Shown: positions 52,929-61,118 of the stretch, in pieces
Layout: every line of letters begins with the position of its first letter
How positions within the stretch are numbered: position 1 is the first letter of the stretch
Translations under genes and position numbers: made by a program
The notes under the pieces: generated by a model
What the model was told of the DNA's origin: nothing
What the model saw: only the letters and a program-made list of their open reading frames with translations
Database searches by the model: none
From: Pelagomonas calceolata
Taxonomy: Eukaryota > Sar > Pelagophyceae > Pelagomonadales > Pelagomonadaceae
Assembly (NCBI GenBank): GCA_918797485.1
Contig: CAKKNE010000002.1
Location: 2,570,501 to 2,634,500 of the forward strand
Direction: 5' to 3'
Length of the DNA: 64,000 nt

Positions 52929-54662
52929 TTACGCAGGCGCCGGCGCCGGCGCCGGCGCATAAGTCGACGGCACAGTAAGGACAGAAGATCCCGCCGCCAA
53001 GGGATGCCGCGACGGGGCCGTCGCGGAAGACCGCCAGGAGGGCTGCTCGTCGGCCGGGCGCCGCACGGAGGGCTGCTCGTCGACAGGGCGCCGCCGTCGC
53101 CGCCGCTCTTTGGTGACGCCCGAGGCTTTGTGCATCGCCGGGGGGTGGTTCAGCGTCGCCGTTAATTTATGACGCGTCCGGCCCAGCACCAGACGCGTCC
53201 GATCCAACTGGCCCTGTAGCGCTCTCTTCTCCGCCTTCTGCTTCCTCACGTCCGTCAAAGTGTCCACATGTCTCGCGAGGCTTCGCTTGGCCGCGGCCTC
53301 GGCCGCTTGCGCCGTCGCGTTCGCGGCGGCGGCGTCGTCGCGGGCCTTTTGGTGCCATTCGCGTACTCGTCTTCGTTCCGCGACCGCGGACTGCAGCGCG
53401 GCCTGCAACGCCTCGCTCCGCGTGTTCGTGGCTTTGACTTGATTTTCCACAACGGCGCGCGCGGCGACGTCGGCAGCGTGGGCGCTATGGGTCTGCTCCA
53501 GCGCCGTCTCCGTGTCTTCCAAATCAGCGACGGCGTTCTCGAGCCTAGCTTCCAGCTCCTCGGCCCTTTCGGTCTCGTCGTTCCGTTGCTCCACCAGTGA
53601 CTCGAACTGATTCTCCAGCCGGTACGCTTGATCTTTAGCGTCTAGCAACTGCGAGGTCAAGACGTACTGGCGCTGGCGCCGTTCATTGAGCTCGTCCTGG
53701 TGGGCCTCCATCTCGGCATCTGTGCGTTTACGCATCTCTTCCCTCTCCGCGACGGCAGTCTTCGACAGTTCCGTAGCTGACATTTTGGCCAGGACATTGA
53801 CCGTGATCTCCTTCTGCGCGCCCTCCAGCGCGCGTCGGAGTCGCTCGTTCTGCTGCGTGGATCTTCTCATTCTTCTTTCCCCGAAGACGTATTCTCTCTG
53901 CAGCTCGCCCTTTAACCTAGCGTTCTCCTCGGCCAGCGTCTGGGCCTTGAGGTTGGCCTCCTGCAGGATTCGCAAAATCTCCCTATTTTGTCTAGCAGCG
54001 ATCTTCATGGCCTCGTCCTTGCCCTCGGACTGGCTCCGGACCACGCTCAGTTGTCGTATTTCGTGGTCGCGATCATCAATACTGATCTGCATCTTCCTTA
54101 CTTCTTTGTCCTTCTCTTGCAACGCCTCCGCTAACGTGGTCAGTTCCCTTTCTAAACGGTCCATGGCGAGGCGCAGCTGCGCGTTCTCGGTCATCACGAG
54201 GTCGATCTCCGTCTGCTTCGTGTGGACCAGTCTTTCATATCCTTTCAGGGAGGGCTTTTCCCCGGGCGGGAAGAGCGGGTGGAAGATTTCCAGGGCCGGC
54301 GCCGGGGCGGCCACGAGGGCGTTCCTTCGAGAACCGCGACTGCTCGCCCGGCTCGCGGGTCTTGATGTAGGAGGACTGCTCGCGCGGCTCGACGGCCGCG
54401 ACGACGGCGGCGTCCGCCGGCTCCCTCTTCTACTAGAGGTGCGCGCGGCCTCCGTCGTCTTCCGGGCGGCCTCCGTTGTCTTACGGGCGGCCTCGGTCGC
54501 GGCCTGGCCCGCGGTCTCGCCGGCTCGTTGCACGGCCTCGGCGCCGCTCTTCGCGGCGGCCTCGACCGACGCCGCGGCCTGGCCAACGGCGGCGGCCGCC
54601 TTGTTCGCCGTCTCTTTGGCCTTGGAGAAGAAGCCCTCGCCCTTCCCTTCGCCTCTGCCCAT
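52929..54662 (-). CDS. Coiled-coil protein with amphipathic N-terminal repeats
   Basis: The protein has 577 residues. The first ~80 are short Ala/Lys/Thr/Glu repeats (SKAKETANKAAAAVGQAAASVEAAAK, ARKTTEAARKTTEAARTS), like LEA or perilipin-type amphipathic helices. A Ser/Arg/Pro-rich disordered stretch follows (RPSSRASSPPTSRPASRAS). Coiled coil spans about residues 135-490 (ENAQLRLAMDRLERELTTLAEALQEKDKEVRKMQ). The C-terminus is basic and ends in Ala-Pro repeats. I recognise no family; a lipid-surface or cytoskeletal role is possible from the amphipathic start. The start ATG is at 54662. The convergent PDI-like gene ends 117 bp away. Confidence 0.65.
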   Translation of the reverse strand: MGRGEGKGEGFFSKAKETANKAAAAVGQAAASVEAAAKSGAEAVQRAGETAGQAATEAARKTTEAARKTTEAARTSSRRGSRRTPPSSRPSSRASSPPTSRPASRASSRGSRRNALVAAPAPALEIFHPLFPPGEKPSLKGYERLVHTKQTEIDLVMTENAQLRLAMDRLERELTTLAEALQEKDKEVRKMQISIDDRDHEIRQLSVVRSQSEGKDEAMKIAARQNREILRILQEANLKAQTLAEENARLKGELQREYVFGERRMRRSTQQNERLRRALEGAQKEITVNVLAKMSATELSKTAVAEREEMRKRTDAEMEAHQDELNERRQRQYVLTSQLLDAKDQAYRLENQFESLVEQRNDETERAEELEARLENAVADLEDTETALEQTHSAHAADVAARAVVENQVKATNTRSEALQAALQSAVAERRRVREWHQKARDDAAAANATAQAAEAAAKRSLARHVDTLTDVRKQKAEKRALQGQLDRTRLVLGRTRHKLTATLNHPPAMHKASGVTKERRRRRRPVDEQPSVRRPADEQPSWRSSATAPSRHPLAAGSSVLTVPSTYAPAPAPAPA

Positions 54663-55155
54663 GGTCTACAGCCTCTGGTGGAGATAGCAGCCTCTGGTGG
54701 CTACACCAGTCGTTCGCAACGACTCCTCGGCTCCTTCGCGCTTCACGAGGATGCGCGCAAGGGCTGCCCCTTCCTGCAGCGGCCGGCGCGCACGACGGGA
54801 TGGCAGCCACTCGGCGCTGGAGCCCGAGCCGAGCCCGTACGCTCATGGTCGGGCCGCGTACGCGTCCAGGGCGAGCGCCACCCGTATACGGATCCCACGG
54901 AGGACACTGAACGATCCGAAAAAATAGCCCCTGGTGCATTTCGATGGGTTCCAGTGTGCCGTGCGTTAGGGCCAAAATCGCGCCCAAGGCGACGAGAGCC
55001 GCCGCGGCTGGCCTCGGAGGCGCGGTAGGGCTTAGTTGGACGCTTGTGAAGCCGAAACACGCTTGACTAGGCTGCCCATACGCACATTAGGGACAGGCTG
55101 CCCAGAGGCGCGACCTTGCCAAACGCGTGCCGTGCAGCAGCTGTTGGGGGACACG
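54663..55155. other. Divergent intergenic, 493 bp
   Basis: This spacer separates the coiled-coil gene and the proline-rich two-TM gene. No dyad, RNA or gene is recognised. Confidence 0.5.
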
Positions 55156-55941
55156 ATGCAGGTGTCCCCGGCCCCGCGTGGCGGCGCGCCCGAGGCCAGG
55201 CCACGCGGTCCGCCCCAGAGGCCGTCGCCGGGAGCTGCGCCCGACGCCGCATCGCGCGGTCCGCCCCAGAGGCCGACTGGAGCCGCGCCCGACGCCCCAT
55301 CGCGCGGGCCGCCCCGGCGGCCGCCGCCCGGCGGCGACGCCACACGACGGAGGCCGCCGCCGCCGAGCAACCCGCCGCCGCGACCACCGGTCGAGGACGA
55401 CGCGCCGCCGGCCGAGGCCTTCTTCGCGCTCATCGAGTCGCGCGACGACCCCGGCGCCGGACCGCCGCTGATAAAACGGCGGCGGACGCGCTGGGCCGCA
55501 CGCCTCACGTACCTCGGCCTACTAGCCGCACCGGTCGTCTTTAGCATGATCATTTTAAACCGAAAGACGTCGTGGTTCACGGTCGAGGAGCGCATGCGCT
55601 ACGACGGCTCCGGCACGTACCCGCGGAATATCTACACGCCGAAACATATCTCGCATTGGTACTTCGTGGCCCTCGGCGGCGCCTTCATCTGGATCATGCT
55701 CACGCTGCTGGCCGTGCTGCAGTTGGAGCCGGGGCCCGGCGAAAAAGTGGACGAGGGCGAGGACGCGGCCTGGGTGCCCGCGCGCGACGTCAAAAAGATC
55801 GCGCCCTTGCCCTACGAGTCGGACATGTCCTGCGACGAGTCGGCCCTCTCCGGCGACGACGCCGCGCACCGGAAGTCGTCCGAGTGGGACAAGCGGCATC
55901 GACGGCGGATAGCGGGCACCAAAGTGCTGCCGACGAGGTAA
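55156..55941 (+). CDS. Proline-rich two-pass membrane protein
   Basis: The protein has 261 residues from MQVSPAPRGG; the frame starts further up at a TTG. The first ~90 residues are Pro/Arg/Gly/Ala-rich with about three copies of a RGPPQRP-x-GAAPDA-x-S unit (a DNA tandem repeat at about 55195-55320). An acidic link follows, then a basic RRRTRW and two membrane helices, YLGLLAAPVVFSMIIL (about 117-133) and WYFVALGGAFIWIMLTLLAVL (about 170-190), with a polar loop between (MRYDGSGTYPRNIYTP). The cytosolic tail is charged. Family unknown. The proline-rich part may bind SH3/WW or profilin, which is inference. Confidence 0.6.
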   Translation: MQVSPAPRGGAPEARPRGPPQRPSPGAAPDAASRGPPQRPTGAAPDAPSRGPPRRPPPGGDATRRRPPPPSNPPPRPPVEDDAPPAEAFFALIESRDDPGAGPPLIKRRRTRWAARLTYLGLLAAPVVFSMIILNRKTSWFTVEERMRYDGSGTYPRNIYTPKHISHWYFVALGGAFIWIMLTLLAVLQLEPGPGEKVDEGEDAAWVPARDVKKIAPLPYESDMSCDESALSGDDAAHRKSSEWDKRHRRRIAGTKVLPTR

Positions 55942-55968
55942 CATCTAATTGAATGTGACACAAAACTA

Positions 55969-56958
55969 TTAATGAGAATGAGCGTAGCGCCAGGGCCCGC
56001 AGTAGCCATTCGAGCGCCGGTTGGACCCGTGGCACTTCAACTCCGAAGAGAAGCCGTCGTCCGGCGGCGCGTGGATCGACGCGTCGTACGCCTCGGAGTC
56101 CAGGAACCTCGTGGCCGTGAAGGGCGGGTGCGCCTCGAGCAGGTGAATGCCCGGCGTGCCGCCGCCCGTGTGGAGCCGTATTTTGCCGTGGATCTGGGGG
56201 TCCGCGACGATGCGCACGCCTTGTCCATAAAGTTCCTTCACGGCGTAGCAGGACAGGAACCAGCTGTACATGAACCGCGCGCGGTCGAGGGCCGCGCATT
56301 TCCCGTCCCGGGCGAGCGCGTCGACGCGCGCGTACGTCGTGAGGACCCGTTCCGCGCTCTTCCGGCTCCCGAAGAGGAAGACGGCGTCGGGCGGGTCGCT
56401 CGCCGCGTAGACGTACCGCGGCTCCAGGTTCGTGGAATGACGTATAGGTGACGTAAACTCAATATCCGCGCGTACGCACGCGACCCGGTCGAAGGCCTTC
56501 CCCCGTATTGATTCGCGCTTCGTCAGCGCACCATAGGCCGCCTGGAGCACGCCCCACCACGCCTCTATCCGCACCTCCAACGGATCCCGGGAAGACGAGT
56601 GGCGGTAGAGGCAAGATGTTTCTCGTGACCAAATGCACTTGCCTATTCGACTGGCGTTCCGCGCGTAGCCATGGGTAAGCTCGGCGCCGGGCCGGATGTC
56701 TATGAATGAAGGTTCCAGGGTGGCCGCCACCACGTCCCGTAACGCCCGCACCTCCGCCTCATTGTATATGTTTTTGTTGTAGTGCACGCCCTTGAGCAAC
56801 ACGAGCGTCTCGGAGGCGCCAAACGCGTCCACAACAAACTTCTTCGTCGCCCGCAGGCGCGCCTCGTCGACGTCGTAGGCCGCGCCCACGAGCAGGACGG
56901 CGGCCTCGGACGACGCCTCGGCGGCCCGCGCCGCGACGAGCAGGAGCAGTCCTCTCAT
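55969..56958 (-). CDS. Secretory glycosyltransferase-like protein
   Basis: The protein has 329 residues. The signal peptide is MRGLLLLVAARAAEASS. Features fitting a nucleotide-sugar transferase fold are EAAVLLVGAAYDVDEARLRAT at the start, LEVRIEAWWGVLQAAYGALTKRESIRGKAFDRVACVRADIEF in the middle, with its D-x-E-like acidic site RADIEF, and SDPPDAVFLFGSRKSAERVLTTYARVDAL after it. Several cysteines and Trp-rich ends (YCGPWRYAHSH) suit a luminal protein. It resembles uncharacterised algal glycosyltransferase-like proteins where E-x-x-x-x-x-x-x-x-AY and D-x-V-x-x-R-x-D recur. Donor and acceptor are unknown. It converges with the proline-rich gene 27 bp away. Confidence 0.5.
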   Translation of the reverse strand: MRGLLLLVAARAAEASSEAAVLLVGAAYDVDEARLRATKKFVVDAFGASETLVLLKGVHYNKNIYNEAEVRALRDVVAATLEPSFIDIRPGAELTHGYARNASRIGKCIWSRETSCLYRHSSSRDPLEVRIEAWWGVLQAAYGALTKRESIRGKAFDRVACVRADIEFTSPIRHSTNLEPRYVYAASDPPDAVFLFGSRKSAERVLTTYARVDALARDGKCAALDRARFMYSWFLSCYAVKELYGQGVRIVADPQIHGKIRLHTGGGTPGIHLLEAHPPFTATRFLDSEAYDASIHAPPDDGFSSELKCHGSNRRSNGYCGPWRYAHSH

Positions 56959-57097
56959 CCTATGCTCTCATGACGGCGCATGGATGGGTTGCGGCGCGCC
57001 GGCGGCACGCGCGCGGTGCGCGAGAGAGCACTGCGGCTGCCCGGTGCCGGTAAGGGCAGCTGTGCGGCGCGACAGGAGCTGGGAGCGCAGGCTGCTT

Positions 57098-57120
57098 GCT
57101 AGCGTCTTAAGGCCACTAGC
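57098..57120 (+). promoter_or_regulatory. Promoter dyad between glycosyltransferase-like and K+ channel genes
   Basis: GCTAGCG, TCTTAAGGC, CACTAGC, 127 bp upstream of the ATG at 57247 and 140 bp from the divergent ATG at 56958. Base changes in the left half are matched in the right half. Confidence 0.7.
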
Positions 57121-57246
57121 TCTCAAGATGCTTTTGGAACAGGAAGCCGCCCGGAATCCAACGACGGCCTGCGCCAGAAAAAGCCCTCGACGCAGCCTCG
57201 GCGCAGCCCCACGCGCGACGGAGTCAAGGGCTGCCCACGGACGACC

Positions 57247-59754
57247 ATGCCAGATGAAGAAGCCAAGCCGCCCCCGCCGCCCGAGGCCTCCCCGAAAGGC
57301 CGCGGGCCGGCCCTCGCGCGCATGGGGTCGGCCTACACGAAGGCCGGCTCCAAGCTGCTGCTCAGTCCCCAGGAGAACAAGGCCGGCGCTTTACTAAAGA
57401 AAAGGATGCAGGCGCGCGCGTCGTCGGCACTTACACCAAAGGCGGGCGAGAAGCACGACAGCGCGCGCAGCGACGCTTCGAGAAAGCTCACGGGTCTACA
57501 ACGCGTCAACTCCAATTTCAAGGCCATTGTGGAGGGCACGACGGAGGAACATGATAGACTTGTGAAGAGGAGGGAAGAACTTGGGTCGTTATGGTACATG
57601 ATCCACCCTCTAGGCATGTTCAGAATAGTGTGGGATCTGGCGATGCTCTGTTTTGTGTGCTACATCACGCTCACGATGCCTTATCAACTCGCATTCAAGG
57701 CGGAGCCGAAAAATTGCAGCTGGACCTGGCCGGCAAAGACCTGCGAACCTCTAGCCGTCTTCGAGCGGCTGGTGGACTACTTCTTCATGGTTGATTTAGT
57801 AATTAACTTTTTCACGGGGTATGTCCAATCCGATGGCGTGGTCGTGATGTGGCCGGGCCCGGTCGCCAAGAACTACCTCAAGAGCTGGTTCACCCTAGAT
57901 TTCATATCGAGCTTCCCCTGGGACGCAATCCTCACCGCTCCCGGTTTTTCGCGCTTAAATTCGGCGCGCCTCCTGAAAATAGGTAGGTTGCTGAAGTGCA
58001 TGAAGATGTTGAGAATTGGAAAAGTTTTGAAGGTTTCAAGAGATAGCGGCGTGGCGGACTCCATGGAGGAGTTCATGGTGTCGCGGTACGCGATGGCGTT
58101 CGGAAGGGTGGTCGTGGTTATTTTGAGTTGTGGCTTCATCTGTCACCTGATGGCGTGCGGCATGGCCGGGAGCGGTCCTGGATTCTTGAGAAGATATAGA
58201 GTCGACATGCGGGACTGCGACGACCTGGACGATTATGATGCGCATAGCTGCGCCAAGTCCGCGAACGACTGGAGTCCTCGTAGAAGATACTTAGCAGCAT
58301 TGTACTGGGCCATGTCCACGATGACGACTGTTGGATATGGTGACATAACACCAGAATCGGATGGCGAAAGAGCGTATGCCATGGTGGGCATGGTGATCGG
58401 GGGCGGGTTCTATGGCTACGTGATCGGGATCATCGCTACGTTAGTAGCGGTTTCTGACGCGAACGCGCGGGCCTACAACGAAAAGATGGGCGTCGTGAAT
58501 GCGTGGCTCGAGTTTAACGACCTCCCGCGGGACCTGCGGAGGAAGGTGCGCTCTTATTTCAAGACGTTCCTGGCCGAGAAGTCAGCTTTAGACGAGCAGG
58601 CCATCTTGAATGACCTGGATCCGGGGTTGCGAGCGGAGTTAGGGCAACACCTCATCCCGGACGCCGTGCGAGCCGCTCAAGTTTTTAGTGGATTACCACC
58701 AACGGTTCTAGCCAAACTTTCGTCCTTGCTGAGACCGGTCCCGGCCGCGGTAGGAGATGTTCTGCAAGTACGAGGCACGCACGGCGTCACGATGCATGTT
58801 GTGGTGGCCGGTGCTGTAGAATTATCCTCGGACGAAGAGGCGGCCCGCTTGTTGTCGACGGGCCAAGCGCAACTGCATCCCAGTTCTGCACCTCCAGGAG
58901 CGTACTCGCCGACGCCAAACAACCCGGAAAGGCACTTCTTCCACTCGCCCCACGGCTGTTCCCAGCCGAATCCGGAGTCTCCGAGACCGTCCGAAATAAG
59001 ACCGAGGATAGCGAGGGCGGGCGAGACGTTTGGCGAGCTCGTCGTTTTAGATTTGGCGGCGAGCTACGCGGCGACGGCCGTGGCCTGCGAGCCCACTGCT
59101 TTATATATGATCGAGCAGGCTACGCTCTATGATAGATTCGCATCAATGCCCGAGGTCCTGAACAAGATGCGGCAGCGCGCCGCGCAGACGCACAAGGATG
59201 GCGTGTATTCCAAGCTGCCCGAGTCAGGGGAAGAGGCGCCTCAAGTACGAGCCAAGAACATGCGGTCTTCCTTAGTTGGTGGCGGTGGCGCTACCCTGCC
59301 TACGGGCTTCGCGGACACCATGCTTACTTTGTTATCTGATGTGCAAAGGAGACTAGCAACAATAGATCATCGCTTGGACGTGATGGAGCGGCGCATCGAC
59401 GGTGAGGATGAGGCGCCGGTGCCTGCGTCTCCTCAAACGCCGCGCGCCCCAACCTTGCAACCGTCCTCGTCGACGCCGACGACGCCGCGGCCGTCGCTCG
59501 CGGGCGCCGACGCGGAGCACTGGGCCGCGGCCTTGCGCACGCCGGCGCAGTCGCCACGGCCGGGACTAGTGAGAGCCAACTCGTCCTTCGCGCCGGCGTC
59601 GCCGTCGATGCGTCCGGGCGTCACGCGGTCCCAGTCCTACCCGCACCGCCAGGCGCGCCTTGTGCAGGGCGAGTCGATGCTAGGAAGAATAGCGGGCATG
59701 CTCGGGCGGCCCAAGTCGCCCAAGCCCTCGCCGGTCGCCGAGGAGGAGTCATAA
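57247..59754 (+). CDS. EAG/KAT-like voltage-gated K+ channel with cyclic-nucleotide-binding-like domain
   Basis: The protein has 835 residues. The N-terminus is cytosolic without a PAS domain. S1 starts at about 124 (FRIVWDLAMLCFVCYITLTMPY). S2-S3 include YFFMVDLVINFFTGY and NYLKSWFTLDFISSFPWDAI. S4 has spaced basic residues (RLLKIGRLLKCMKMLRIGKVLK). The pore has the K+ filter TVGYGDI at about 360-366, and S6 is YAMVGMVIGGGFYGYVIGII. A C-linker (EFNDLPRDLRRKVRSYFKTFLAEKSAL) leads to a cNMP-binding-like domain at about 475-640, which is interrupted by a Pro/His-rich insertion of about 60 residues. A disordered Ser/Pro tail follows. It should be a plasma-membrane K+ channel gated by voltage. 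Cyclic nucleotide binding is doubtful given the insertion. Confidence 0.88.
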   Translation: MPDEEAKPPPPPEASPKGRGPALARMGSAYTKAGSKLLLSPQENKAGALLKKRMQARASSALTPKAGEKHDSARSDASRKLTGLQRVNSNFKAIVEGTTEEHDRLVKRREELGSLWYMIHPLGMFRIVWDLAMLCFVCYITLTMPYQLAFKAEPKNCSWTWPAKTCEPLAVFERLVDYFFMVDLVINFFTGYVQSDGVVVMWPGPVAKNYLKSWFTLDFISSFPWDAILTAPGFSRLNSARLLKIGRLLKCMKMLRIGKVLKVSRDSGVADSMEEFMVSRYAMAFGRVVVVILSCGFICHLMACGMAGSGPGFLRRYRVDMRDCDDLDDYDAHSCAKSANDWSPRRRYLAALYWAMSTMTTVGYGDITPESDGERAYAMVGMVIGGGFYGYVIGIIATLVAVSDANARAYNEKMGVVNAWLEFNDLPRDLRRKVRSYFKTFLAEKSALDEQAILNDLDPGLRAELGQHLIPDAVRAAQVFSGLPPTVLAKLSSLLRPVPAAVGDVLQVRGTHGVTMHVVVAGAVELSSDEEAARLLSTGQAQLHPSSAPPGAYSPTPNNPERHFFHSPHGCSQPNPESPRPSEIRPRIARAGETFGELVVLDLAASYAATAVACEPTALYMIEQATLYDRFASMPEVLNKMRQRAAQTHKDGVYSKLPESGEEAPQVRAKNMRSSLVGGGGATLPTGFADTMLTLLSDVQRRLATIDHRLDVMERRIDGEDEAPVPASPQTPRAPTLQPSSSTPTTPRPSLAGADAEHWAAALRTPAQSPRPGLVRANSSFAPASPSMRPGVTRSQSYPHRQARLVQGESMLGRIAGMLGRPKSPKPSPVAEEES

Positions 59755-59762
59755 GATACTTA

Positions 59763-60701
59763 CTAGAGTTCCGTGTGATCGTTCCGGTGGTCGTACGCGA
59801 ATTCGACGGAAGACTTGTGGCACGTCTTGTAGTGCCAGGCCCAGAACTGCGTCGCGACGGCCAGATCCAGATCGGTCAGATTCGCACTATCAGCATCTTC
59901 CAACCCAGGAGCCTTGAGCGACGCCTGCTTTCTACAGCTGCGCGCCACCGGCTTGAACCACGCCGGCTCGCTCGTCGTCGCGTTCGGGTTCGTCAGGACG
60001 TCGGCTGCCGACGGCGCGAACTCGGACACGAGCCAGTCGATCTGCTTTTGAGGTAAAGCGAGCCTGCGCGCGTAGCGCCGCACGCCCTCGAGATCCCTCC
60101 GCGCTCTAGCTACTCTCAGCTCCTCCTGGAGCACGGCGTCCGGCACCTCGTCCACCTCGTCCTCCTCTTCAATCCTAGGGAACGGCGCCATGTCCAGCTT
60201 CATCAGTTGTAAGTCGCTAAACGCTAATCGCGCGGTCTGGAACTTCTTCAGGATAAGATTCGTTTCCTTTTCGCGACACCCGGTCTCCTCCGCGGGGAAC
60301 ATGCGCGACCCGCCCTGCGGCGTGCACACCAAGGACGCCACGAAGCTCTTGAGGGCCCAGATCCTCGGTTTCGAGGGCGTCAGGACCCAGACGCCGGCGA
60401 CGTGTTCGGGCGCGAGTTCGTTGAGGGCGGCGGTCGTAAACGCAGCTAATTCCTTGTTGGTGTTGCGCATCAAGCACGTGTTGATGACCAAACCTTGATT
60501 GATGGGCTCGCAGGGTTTTTGCAGTAAATCCGTCATCTGCTTGGCGTGCTTCTCGCTGAGGTGCTTCGTCAGCAGTTTCTTTACCGCCGGAAAGTGCTTG
60601 CGGCTGTACGGTTCTAGCTCGCAGGGCTTCTTGTCCGCGTCCTTCTTCGGCGGGTCCGCGGCGAGGGCGAGGGCCATCCAGGCCGCGAGGGCAAAGCGCA
60701 T
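59763..60701 (-). CDS. Secreted Cys-containing protein, family unknown
   Basis: The protein has 312 residues. MRFALAAWMALALAADPPKK is a signal peptide. The mature part is soluble and charged, with spread cysteines (KKPCELEPYSRKHF, QKPCEPINQGLVINTCLM, FVASLVCTPQGG, ETGCREKE, ARSCRKQ, HYKTCHKSS), suggesting several disulfides. Helical parts include KKLLTKHLSEKHAKQMTDLL and LQEELRVARARRDLEGVRRYARRL. I see no catalytic motif; saposin-like folding is possible from helix-plus-Cys spacing but unproven. It starts cleanly at the ATG at 60701 and converges with the K+ channel gene 8 bp away. Confidence 0.6.
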   Translation of the reverse strand: MRFALAAWMALALAADPPKKDADKKPCELEPYSRKHFPAVKKLLTKHLSEKHAKQMTDLLQKPCEPINQGLVINTCLMRNTNKELAAFTTAALNELAPEHVAGVWVLTPSKPRIWALKSFVASLVCTPQGGSRMFPAEETGCREKETNLILKKFQTARLAFSDLQLMKLDMAPFPRIEEEDEVDEVPDAVLQEELRVARARRDLEGVRRYARRLALPQKQIDWLVSEFAPSAADVLTNPNATTSEPAWFKPVARSCRKQASLKAPGLEDADSANLTDLDLAVATQFWAWHYKTCHKSSVEFAYDHRNDHTEL

Positions 60702-60892
60702 GGCTGCTTGGGGCTCGCTGCCGCGCTGTGTTCGGAGGCTCGCTTGCAGTGGGGTGCTGCAGCGGCTGAGTTACGGCGAAATCGTCGCGCAATGTTGTTC
60801 TAGCGATAAAACAATAACAGATGAGCACAACCACAGCTGCCGAAGCGCAAGCAGGCTCGCAAAAGCACGCTGCAAAAGCTCAGGCTGTGATT

Positions 60893-60916
60893 GCTAGTGT
60901 CTTACAGTCCGCTAGC
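60893..60916 (+). promoter_or_regulatory. Promoter dyad between secreted orphan and ZW10-like genes
   Basis: GCTAGTG, TCTTACAGTC, CGCTAGC: a perfect consensus copy, 203 bp upstream of the ATG at 61119 and 192 bp from the divergent ATG at 60701. Confidence 0.75.
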
Positions 60917-61118
60917 TCGGTTTTGGCCGCGCACCGCTGTTTCTCGCGACATACCGCCTCGTTGCGCGCTGTGAACAACGTTTGCAGGCGCCGACCCCGG
61001 CGCGGTACGCTGCGTGAACGCTACTCGCTCAAAGACAAGCAGCGGCTGAGTACCAAACGGACGTTGCTCAAGCACTGAAAACGCGCGCGCCGACGCGCAC
61101 ACCAAGAACAGAGCAAGT

